Of a stretch of DNA of 64,000 nucleotides, positions 47,813 to 58,426 are shown piece after piece; the first letter of the stretch is position 1; each line of letters begins with the position of its first letter. The notes under the pieces were generated by a model. That model saw only the letters and a list, made by a program, of their open reading frames with translations, made no database searches and had not been told where the DNA came from. Origin of the DNA: Corydoras sp. C115 (Eukaryota; Chordata; Actinopteri; Siluriformes; Callichthyidae); the NCBI GenBank assembly GCA_019802505.1, contig JAFMOC010000017.1, forward strand, positions 464,501 to 528,500. The letters are read 5' to 3'. A program made the translations under genes and the position numbers.

Positions 47813-49035
47813 AAAAAAAATAACAAAATAAAAAAAACACATTAAGTTTTTATTGAGGAAAATGTTTGCTTTTTTCAAGAGTGAATAGAGTTAACATGTT
47901 CAGCTTGACTTTTGTTACCTGTTTTAAATTTAACATTTCTTTTTTAAAAACCACTTTATATTTTGTCAATTTATACATTCATTTTAAACAATTTACATTT
48001 TGTCTTATTTTTTTGTCACGTGTGACACGTGAGTTACAGATGTTTCATGTTGTATTTCATTATTTTAGTATTTAGTTTCATGTTACTACTGACTTGATCA
48101 TTTTAGTTATATATCTTTTTAACCTTAAATGTAAATTAAAAAGTATTACATGAAAAAATTTTTCAATATAACAAATTAATGTTGATTCACTGATTTATTA
48201 TTTAAGTCAAAAAAACATTTATTTTGCTAAAATGGATAATGAGTATATTATGAAAGTATTAGTTTCTGTAACAATATGTTAGAGAAATCTGTCATAATCA
48301 GTATATCATGATCCATAAAGAATCTTCATGAATATAGAAAACATACTTTGGTCAAATTAGAGAAAGATCATCTGGTTTAGATCGTGGTGCTCAACACGTT
48401 CAGTATTAATGGCAAAGAATATTGTATCTTTGCAGCAAATTCTCAATTAATGCAACTCCTTTAAAGTAATATTGAATTTTAAATCATATGATATTTAACT
48501 GATATATAACTGATACCCACTCTTTTGTATTTATTAGAAAAACACAGGCGTGTTGACTCTTACACAGACCCTGTGATCAAGCCTGGTTGTATAAAAGTTG
48601 TATAGAAAATACTTTTTTGTATTTTGAATGTTTTGTCTTATTGACTTGTCATTTGAATGATATTGTTTGTTTTGTGGTTTATTGTAAATAAATTTAATGA
48701 AATAATTTTATCTTTAAAGTCTTTTTTAACTAATTTGTAGCAATAGTCAATTAAAATACATTTATTACTAGTTTTTAAGATTTTGCTATAACATTCTTAC
48801 AAAAAAGCCAGAAATCAGAGTCAGAAAAGTCAGAAAGATGTATTTACAGCATTCATTATATGAAAAATGCTCATTTAAACAATATCTGCTGTAAAGATTG
48901 TAAACAATACTGCTTAGTGCTGTGCTAAATAACGTCCACAGTGCTTTTCAGAATATACAATGCACAGGCTTTTTTTCCTAATGTCTCCAAAACTTATTGT
49001 ATGACTTTAATAGCATTTGCTCTTCTGTGAAATCC

Positions 49036-49386
49036 ATTGCGCCATCCATTATCTCCCGCTTTATCCTCTATTAGGGTCGCGGTGAGGTTCCCCATGCCCA
49101 TCCAGAGGAGAATGTCTCGGGCGCTGGGCAGATAGCCCCAGGACAGGGCGCCAATCTGTCGCTGGGCACACACTCACTCACACACAGACACACTCTATAT
49201 GGGGCAATTTGGAGAAATCAATAGACTTGATCCATGTTTTCGGACTGTGGGAGGAAACCGGAGAACCCGGAGGAAACCCACGCAGACACGGGGAGAACAC
49301 GCAAACTCCACCCAGATTGGGATTAAAAAAGGGAATCTCTAGAGCTGAGAGGAGAACATGCCAACCACTAAGCCACCGTGCCGCCC
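49036..49386 (-). mobile_element. Full-length SINE
   Basis: Minus-strand copy of the main family. The direct repeat TCTTCTGTGAAATCC at 49021-49035 and 49387-49401 is an exact 15-base target-site duplication. The element lies immediately upstream of the hAT-like element at 49419. Confidence 0.9.
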
Positions 49387-49418
49387 TCTTCTGTGAAATC
49401 CTCTGTGATAAAACGCAG

Positions 49419-50343
49419 TAGAGCTGTGCGGATCGATACAAATATTGATAATATCGATACCAACGCTGGTATTGGTATTGAACAATACTTGCGTAAAAAG
49501 ATCGATACTCAAGACAGCCGCCACGTGGGCTCAGCCTGACCCGCCCAAGTCGACAGTCACAGTACGGAGAGAGAGACCGGAGTGGGAGATAAAAAAAGAT
49601 GTCTGAAAGAAAGAGAAGCTCCGTTCGCTGTATTTTACAGCTGAAAATGCGACATCGGCAACCTGTTCGGTTTGCAAAAAGTCTATTAGGTACACAGGAA
49701 ACACGACAAACTTATTTAAGCACATGAAAAAACCACACAGCACACCCCAAAACCACACACTCTATTTGAAAAAAAGAAACAAAGAAAGAAAAAAACTGTC
49801 TAGGGGGAGCATTTTTACTTTGAGTATTGTCGTTTCTTACCTCAAAAATATATATTTTCCTCACGTTAAAGCAAACTTTGTTTTATTACTGTTCCATTTT
49901 TTCTAAACAAAGATGTGGATACATTATTTTGTTGTCACCTAAATGTTTGGCGAAATTCTATACCTTTTTTTGGATTATTCATTCATCTCCCGCTTTATCC
50001 TCTACTAGGGTCGCGGTGGGGTTCCCCACATCCAGGGGAGAACGTCCCGGGCATGGCAGATACACCCCAGGGCGCCAATCCAGCTGGGCACACACTCATC
50101 ACACATCGAACTCTATATGGGGCAATTTTGAGAATCAATTGACTCAATATGTTTTTTGGTGTGGGAGGAAACCGGAGAACCCGGAGGCCACGCGGACACG
50201 GGGAGAACTGGAAACTCCACCCAGATGGGGATTCACCGTGCCGCCTTCTTTTGGATCAATGAAGCCTAAATATTAAAAAGTATCAGTATCGAATATCGCG
50301 ATATTGGCCTGTATTTACTTGCTATCGGATCGATACAGCTCTA
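49419..50343 (+). mobile_element. Non-autonomous hAT-type element with a BED zinc-finger remnant
   Basis: The ends are inverted: TAGAGCTGT at 49419 and ACAGCTCTA ending at 50343. Both are followed inward by GGATCGATAC-like sequence. An exact 8-base direct repeat AAACGCAG flanks the element at 49411-49418 and 50344-50351; eight bases is the duplication length of hAT transposases. Inside, about 49610-49745 encodes a partial BED-type zinc finger (LYFTAENATSATC, SVCKKSI, NLFKHMKK, PH), read through one frame. No catalytic domain remains. A SINE has inserted at about 49976-50246. Confidence 0.82.
49976..50246 (-). mobile_element. Degraded SINE nested in the hAT-like element
   Basis: Minus-strand copy with many small deletions compared with the family, ending CACCGTGCCGCC. 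TTTTGGAT-like sequence occurs on both sides. The nesting dates it after the hAT insertion. Confidence 0.8.
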
Positions 50344-50546
50344 AAACGCAGCGCTACTTCTTTATTTCATTTTGGGAACCGACTCACCAGCAATGGATTC
50401 GACTCCCGAGCCACATTCTGACAATCGATGCTTCTCTGCTGACGCGCGTCATCGGAGCGGAAGTGAGATCAGCGTCTGTGGGTCAGGTGGCGCATACGGC
50501 TGAAGCTTCTTGATCGTGAGCTGTTAGCTGGGGAGTAAACAGAAAC

Positions 50547-53500
50547 ATGGAGGCCTCGGGTCCCCGGTGCTCGAGTGACGGCGGGCCGTCCAGCAGGGGA
50601 GGCTTCCCGGGCGGCGAGAGCAGCAAGGAACGGGACGGCGGGCGGGCTGGGGGCAGTGGTGGAGATGGAGAGCGGGAGCAGAGGGAACGAGAACGGGCGA
50701 CATTTGAATGTAATATCTGCTTGGACACCGCGAGGGACGCCGTGATTAGTCTGTGTGGACACCTTTTCTGGTACATTGCTTTTTAACATATACGATTGAA
50801 TTTAATTCAAGGGCGGCACGGTGGCTTAGTGGTTTAGCATGTTCTCCTCTCAGCGCTAGGGATTCCCGGTTCGAATCCCCATCTGGGTGGAGTTTCCATG
50901 TTCCGTGCCCGTGTCCGCGTGGGTTTCCTCCGGGTTCTCCGGTTTCCTCCCACAGTCCAAAAACATGGATCGAGCCAATTGAGTTCTCCAAATTGCCCCA
51001 TATAGAGTGTGTCTGTGTGAGTGAGTGTGTGCCCAGCGATGGATTAGCGCCCTGTCCTGGGTCTATCTGCCCAGCGCCCGAGACGTTCTCCCCTGGATGG
51101 GCATGGGGAACCCCACCGCGACCCTAATAGAGGATAAAGCGGGAGATAATGAATGAATAATAATAATACATTTTGGGTGGCTTAGTGGTTTAGCATGTTC
51201 TCCTCTCAGCACTAGGGATTCCCGGTTCGAATCCCCATCTGGGTGGAGTTTCCATGTTCTCCCCGTGTCCGCGTGGGTTTCCTCCGGGTTCTCTGGTTTC
51301 CTCCTACAGTCCAAAAACATGGATCGAGTCAATTGAATTCTCAAAATTGCCCCATATAGAGTGTGTGTGTCTGTGTGAGTGAGTGTGTGCCCAGCGATGG
51401 ATTGGCGCCCTGTCTTAGGTCTATCTGCCCGGCGCCCGAGACGTTCTCCCCTGGATGGGCATGGGGAACCCCACCGCGACCCTAATAGAGGATAAAGCGG
51501 GAGATAATGAATGAATAATTAATGAATGAATTTAATTAAACTCTTTAAGTGCTGCGAAAACCTGCTGCAGACCAGTCACGACATTTACTCAAATTAAAGC
51601 ACACAGACAAATGGGCGTGTAGCGTGAAAAGCGTTTTCTTTGCATGACTGTGTCTCTGGTTCGTGTATGGATGTAGCCAGTGGGTGTAACGCTGGATTAA
51701 GGGTCAGGTGGTGGTGGGTATATCGCCTGTTTAAAGGAATTTGTGTGTAAAGATGGTTTGAAAGATACGTGGTGGTGGAGGCAATGCTTTTGTGAGTGTG
51801 TTGTGAGCGTGTAGTACGAGTTTTACTAGATTTATTATTATTATTCTGGTAAACACAATTACAGATTACATTTTTTTGGTGCTTTCACATTTAATAACCA
51901 GGGGTCAAAATGTACACAACTAAAATAATGTCAATGAACAAAAAAACAAAAAAAAATGGTCTGGCACAATACTAACCTTTCCACTATCCACTTTGACGAT
52001 CCAATTAAATTCAGCAGACCCAATCTGCAGATAAGTACATTTAGTTATATTTACAAATAACTTTTTTTCACCAGTTAAGTTGTGACCCAAAAATGAGGCA
52101 CAAACAATTCAATGTAGTTTATTCTCAGTCAAGTGCAAGTAAATATGTTTTTTTTTATGTTAGTTATAAAGATAGGTTGGTGTTCTGAATAGGGACAGCG
52201 AGGCTGTAATGCATGCCCCCAGTGTGTGCTGCCATGATGTCTGCCTTGATTGGACTAGATTATTTGTTGTAAACGTGTTAAGATTAATTTGCCCGAAATC
52301 ATCTAGTGGTAAAACCAGTCGTGGACACCTCTTTCAGACTTTCCCCCTTGTGAATTCAATAAATGGAAAAAAAAGGAAAGAGGAAGAGTTTCAGCTCTCA
52401 CTGTTTTGTATCAGGCTTGTTTGATTGATGGTAATAAGGAGTGCTATGGGTTTATCTGGAGATTAGGTGGTTAGAGCGGGATTAGGGTCAGTAGTAAAAG
52501 AAGGAGATTGTGTGCATAAATAGCACTGTCTATCTCTTCTATTCAGTTTATTTTTAAAGCTAGTGGTGTATCAGAGGTCAATCAAGAAATAAGGGGGGAA
52601 AATAAATAAATAAGTAAAAGAACAACACAAGATGGTGTGTTGGGGAGTAACCAGATACATTTTTCCCATTAGTTTTTTGCTTTTGTACTTTGTGCTGTTC
52701 TTTTTTTTAGCAAGCTAAGTTTCTTATTTCATGTGCTCTTATTCTTTGTCCCAAACATTTACCATGCCTTAGTCAGTCTGAATTTTGCTAAAGGTGAGTG
52801 AAAGACAGTGCTATAGTTCAACCATGAGGTTTTTTTTTTTATTGGTGATGAGGTTAGTGGCGTTGCTTAGTGATCATGTTAAAAGCACAACAGCAGGGCT
52901 ACATACTACAGATTGAACTAGATAACATCATGTATTTAAAGGGAGGCTAAATAAGTTAATGTCACTGACTTGGATTTTAAAATTTACCCACATTGTTTAG
53001 AAGGGAATCAAGACTAACTGGATGTAAATACCATATATAATATAATAAATAACACATTTAAATAGAAAAAAGTCATTTATATAGTTATATAGTAGAGCTA
53101 TTTTTATTTCTGGTTGTAAAGTAGCATATCTAATATGCTATATTTTATAGGGTTGACATTCATGTCCATATATTTTTGCTTGATAGTTTTGATAATGTAA
53201 GCATAGGTCATTAGGTAAATTGGGTAAAGAGAATGTCTACGAACACTTGTGACTCCTGTGACATTTAAAACGAAAACTGGAATGTAAATAGTGACTCCTC
53301 CATTTTCCCTGCTATATCTCATTTACTAAACAAATGTTCATCAGTGACACACCCTTTGCATTTTGTCTGAGCTGGACTATATCTACGATGTTGTACATAA
53401 GAAACCCTTCAAAAGTAGTCCAGTCACTTTTTTGAAATGCTGTATGTAAACAGTATCTGCGTGTTGAATCCTTATACAGACATGGATTAACAAGCTAGAC

Positions 53501-56044
53501 AATGTTTTGTCAGAAATTCAAGTCTTTTGGAAGAAGCAACCATGTGTCACAATACACTACATAACTATTTATGGTACATTCTAGGTACATGGGTGTGTTT
53601 TGCCAAAAATGGCAAGTGTCTTACAGAGATTTGCTGCAGACAAAGATCATTTTCCCAAATTACCTGTCCCCAAATTTTTATTATCTTAACAAAACAAAGC
53701 AAATGCGTTAAGGTTTCCTCTATTTTTTGTTAAGTACCCACATATTTATGGCCACATCCTGTTTGTGTGAATTTATCATCATTAATATTTTTGTTCCAAC
53801 TTTCAAACAAACAACAAAATGTTTTTTTTTGCAAATACTACCATTTATGTTTTGATATACATTTAAATACATTTGTTTGAATTTGAATATTGTTACAGTC
53901 TCTGAACACAATATAATGTCTTTGGCTCTCTTTCTTTTTTGTCTTTTTATAGCTGGCCCTGTCTTCATCAGGTAAACAACTTTTTAAAATTTGGCATAAA
54001 AAATATAACATTGTTTTATATTCTTTTTTTGTTTAATAGGACTATCTTTTAAAATACAGTGTCTGGGGTTTAAGGCTTTTTTCAACATATTCCCTGTAAT
54101 AAACCTAGCATTCACTAGATCTATAAATCGATAACACATGGATTTCTACCAGGGCTGCCCAAAAACTGTGTGTAAGACTTTTGTGAATAAAAATACAGAA
54201 AAAAGATGAAGGCAGAAGAGATCTTTAACTTTGGCAAACAAAAACAGAATGGTTGTAATAAGAACTATGTGTACAGATGAAATTCTGTTTTTATTAATCC
54301 ATAAAATTCTTTATTTTTTTCCCCTAATTTCTGTGTCAGTGGTTGGAGACGAGGCCAAGCAGGCAGCAGTGTCCTGTATGTAAAGCAGGAATCAGCAGAG
54401 ACAAAGTGATTCCTCTTTATGGGCGAGGCAGCACCAGTCAGGAGGACCCCAGGTACCACCATATAATAAAATTCATGATTACATTTGCACTATTTTCTGC
54501 AATTTTCATCGTATAAATATATCAGTGATTGTCTTTCAGATTAAAAACTCCACCTCGACCACAAGGACAAAGAACTGAGCCTGAGAGCAGAGGAGTAAGT
54601 TATTAGTTTTTTTACAGGTTTTTTACTTCTCTCTTCTCACTTTCATATAATCAGCTGCCTTAAGTTGACTTTAGATAAAATAATTTACTAATAAGTTAGT
54701 TTTTGCAGATTTATCTTATTGGATGCATATTAAAATACTGAACTATTTTATGGCATCAAAAGTTTTACAATCTTTACAAGTAAATTCAGTAAAGTGAGTT
54801 TACCAAAGCTAACAGCAAAAAAAAACATGCACAATTTGACTTTAAACCTGCACAATGTCATGCCATTATTATATCACTTTCTATTAATACTTACATTTTC
54901 AATATAAGTTTTCAGATGTGAGTGAGAAAGAATATAAAAGTGTTTAAATGTTCATTTTAATCAGGTTCTAGTTAGTTGTTCAATATTTAAGTTTTACAGG
55001 AAAACTATATAATTCTAAATAATTAGTATCTGTGCCTTAACATTCAATTTTGTTTGTAGGAAAGTACAAGTTAACATTAGAAACATTTATATTATGGCAT
55101 ATTCATATTTATGTCTTTTCATGTACTAGTGGGTAATGTTTAGTTTTGTTTTTCTGTAGTTTCAGGGATTTGGGGATACTGGGTTTCACATGTCTTTTGG
55201 TATTGGTGCTTTTCCATTTGGCTTCTTCACCACAATCTTTAACACCAATGACCCTTTTCACAGAGCAGGTAACCAATGCCACCACTGCAACTCTGACACA
55301 CATTTTTTTGTTTCACTTTAGAATAGAGATGATTAGTGTGTTTCAGCATTAACATGGCACAATAATCACAATGACCACAAGTAGAAAACGCTCACATTGC
55401 TGGGTTTGCACAATTAAGTATGTGATGTTTTAACGTGTAATATTGATATGTAAACTAATTTCTCACATTTTGAGATTATTTGTGTTCCTTGTAAAAATAC
55501 CCCCTCAAAAATGATATCATTCACTGAACATTTTTTTTCTTTCAGTAAATATCACAGAAGAAACTATATTGCAATGCAAGTTTGACCCCTAATTCACAAC
55601 AAATTTTATTTATAGTAATCTAATTGTATGTCCTTTTTTGACACCCTCATATGAGACATACACATGCTTGAATGTTTTCTGTTTACTAATTGAGTTTATG
55701 ACCATCATAGTATTTAATTACATGCTACATATTAAATAAGTAATTGATTTGACAAAATACTTTGGGCCTGCAAATTATTTTTTGTGAATAAATCTTTTAT
55801 TATTTTATTACCCCTGTTGGTGCTCAGCTAAGTCCATATCAATAATGGTATGTTAAAAATAAGTAATAGACAGCCGAGTGATGTTACTGACCAATCATTC
55901 TGGATTTGTCTGTATGTGCTTTCAGATATTCCGTATGGTGGAGATCACCAAGCAAACGCCAACGCTAACAATGGTAACAGCTGGCAGGATTCGCTCTTCC
56001 TTATCTTAGCCATCTTCTTCTTTTTTTGGCTGCTGAGTGTGTGA
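50547..56044 (+). CDS. rnf5: RNF5, membrane-anchored RING E3 ubiquitin ligase
   Basis: Six exons, 50547-50770, 53953-53971, 54340-54452, 54540-54594, 55160-55268 and 55926-56044, join in phase to 212 residues (human RNF5 has 180). RNF5 is an ER-membrane ligase acting in ER-associated degradation. Here a Gly/Ser/Arg-rich N-terminus of about 55 residues precedes a C3HC4 RING: CNIC, CGHLFCWPC, CPVC. The conserved KAGISRDKVIPLYGRGS and TPPRPQGQR blocks follow, then a Phe/Gly-rich stretch and a C-terminal membrane helix ending SLFLILAIFFFFWLLSV. The C-terminal helix matches RNF5, whereas RING and mid-protein residues also resemble RNF185; tnxb linkage supports rnf5. The second exon has only 19 nt. 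The N-terminus is longer than in mammals and lies in a GC-rich first exon. AATAAA at 56464-56469 is a plausible poly(A) signal. Confidence 0.93.
50771..53952 (+). other. rnf5 intron 1
   Basis: A 3.2-kb intron holding a SINE dimer (50811-51527) directly after exon 1. The rest is AT-rich with no recognised element or exon. Confidence 0.7.
50811..51527 (+). mobile_element. Dimeric SINE (copy 3) in rnf5 intron 1
   Basis: Two head-to-tail monomers, 50811 to about 51155 and about 51172-51527, joined by the same (AAT)n ACATTTTGGGTGGCTTAG linker as the other dimers. The outer flanks carry GAATTTAATTCAA and GAATTTAATTAAA, a near-exact target-site duplication around the whole pair. Confidence 0.83.
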
Positions 56045-58426
56045 GTGCATGAATGTGTGTGTGAGGAACAGGGTACTGTGAAGAAGAGAGAAAAAGCATT
56101 CAAAACACATACACCGAGTGAAAGTGATTGTTGGAGGTTGGTACAGGTGAATTAAAGAGAGGCAGTATTAATGAGTTGAGACTTTAATATGCTGAGCTCG
56201 ACCGATGTTTTCTGGACAGTTGTCATGTTCACTGCTTGCTATGACTGAAGAGGTCTTTAATTCCATTAGGGTAAATAGTACGCTGGATAACATTTATTAG
56301 ACATTCACACACTTAAATACATACAGTGTCATGACTAATTTTATACCAAAGAGATTTGATAGTTTATTTTTTACCTTAGGGAACATCAGTGAATTAGTAT
56401 TAAAGGTGTTACAGAGATCAGGATTGTGCCAATTACTAGTGATATGATCTACCACAATATAAAAATAAAGTAATAAAGTTTCAGAGGTTACTATATAATT
56501 TCACTATTATATCTTTACATTAAAAGTCTTTTAAAGTCTTAAAAATCAGTATCTAGGGTGACATACAAAAAACAAAAACAGGATTCAGTCTTTTATTGTT
56601 TTAGTAATTACAAACTTAAAAGGAAATCAAATTCCCCTAATACTTGTAAGAACTAAAAGGCAATTGTGTTATCCTACTTTTCTTAATAAAGGTTAAAAAA
56701 AACTGCAATATTCACATTGTAATGAAGCAAATTTTGCCTTGCCTCAAACTTTTCCAAAAAGATCAGATCATATGAATGTGACCAAGCAGGAGCTCATCTG
56801 TCAGATACTGTGGGATGCTGCTATCAAAGGCTGTTTGTGTTATTGCTCAACACAAGCTAACTAAAGTGTAATTACAGCAGCTCACAATCTCACTCTCAGT
56901 GGAAACAAGTTGTACTGGGATCTACTGATATTAAAAGGGTTCTTGCAGTGTATGACATATAACAATGACTGTTTCTAATCATCACAGAAGTCACTTTCAT
57001 ATAATATTAGGTTGTAGCACAGCAGGTAAATCATAATCTATCAGATAGGTAATTAAAAGTTTCACTGCGGTGTGAACATATCGTAGTACTGCATCCCAAT
57101 TCTCGAGAGACATAAATGCTTGAGTTAGAAATTTCTAATATTTTAGCATATTTATCAATTTTTATGAGCTTTGGGACAGGGCAGCTATTAATATGTGGTG
57201 CAAATGTATTAATGTAGTAGCACAGAGCTTTTCAAAAGTTCAGACTTTTCTTTATTCTTCTGACTGTTCTGTGGTAACACCAGTGGAGGCACACCGTGCC
57301 TTTTATCCTACGTTAATATTGGCAGACCCTCATATAGCAAGTGCTAGTGTATGTTGCCTTGAGAGACGATGGTATGAACATTAAATGGGATGATATTATT
57401 AACTTTCAGAGAACCATCTGACTAGTTTTCACACTTGCTGATTTTTGTTAAAACCACAGTCTGTTAAATTATTCTGCCTTTTGATGCACATTACAGACAC
57501 ATACTTATGATCTCTAACCTAGAGAGAAGTTTAGTGAAATAACATTTTGTTGGCTTGTTAGGGTTGTATTTGTCGTATTTTAATGTCAAATATTAGGGTC
57601 GTTAACATACTTTGAAAGAAAAAAAGACACTGATTCAGCAACATTTAGCCCTTTTTTTTTATCCTGATCAATCAGCTGAGAGGATCATCTCGTGTGTTTG
57701 AGCTCATGTGTCCATTCATTTGACCGGAGCCAGTGTGTGAGAGCTGTATAATTAAACAAGTAATATGATGTGTTGGTGCATTTGGTTTAATCCTCTATTC
57801 GGTGATTTAATTGTGAAAGATGAGTTCCTGAAAATATTTGTGCAGTGATCTTAATATTGAACATGTCACAGAGCCAGTTTCCCAAACGTTACAGTTCATT
57901 CAGTTTAAACGTTTAATAACATCTATTTTTGTGGCAACCGTTTTCAAATTTCAGGAACACAATGAATAGGGAGAGTGTCTCAGACATTTTTATTGGCTTC
58001 ATTAGAGTCAACATGTAAGAGCACTTTATGTACCTGCGTTTATGCCTTGCTAACTTGCACTATTACAAATTACTGCTTATGCAGGTACTTATGTTGTAGA
58101 TAACATTATGGCAAAATCGTAACACTTTAATGTCTCAAGGACGCCAAATTCTTCTTAACATGCTATTTTAATTCTGTACCACCAGGTGGCGTCAGACATT
58201 GGCTTTTTTTTAACGCATACGCGTTTCTTGTAAAGAATTCAGTAGTTTTGCGACGCAGGATTCACACATTCTGTATTTATCTGTCCTACACTGTAATATT
58301 TTCTAGTATCTCTTTTGTCTGTATTACAAACTGTGGTTTAAGTTTTCATATGGTGAAAAATGTCTTCAGGAAAAAAGAAACAATATATTTGATGAAATAT
58401 AAAATTTTTCATCAAAAATGGCGTTT
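56045..58426. other. rnf5 3' UTR and intergenic DNA before the satellite
   Basis: AT-rich, with candidate poly(A) hexamers near 56464. No gene, RNA or repeat family was recognised. Short open frames at about 57193-57384 and 58248-58436 have no supporting features, and the second abuts the satellite. Confidence 0.5.

Larger units (their letters stand above)
46833..49020. other. 3' region of class I gene 2 and intergenic DNA
   Basis: A donor (GGAT before GTAAGT at about 46860) and an acceptor (TTTACAG at about 47239) suggest a spliced 3' UTR. The rest holds a CA microsatellite at about 47335-47367, a degraded SINE at 47590-47812 and AT-rich sequence without recognisable genes. Confidence 0.5.

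Noticed and set aside
49724..50276. Open frames downstream of the BED finger as a transposase
   Set aside because: They run through the nested SINE and low-complexity A runs; no hAT dimerisation or catalytic motif is visible.
50547..56044. Identification as RNF185
   Set aside because: The C-terminal helix (SLFLILAIFFFFWLLSV) and tnxb linkage fit RNF5 better, although the RING also resembles RNF185.
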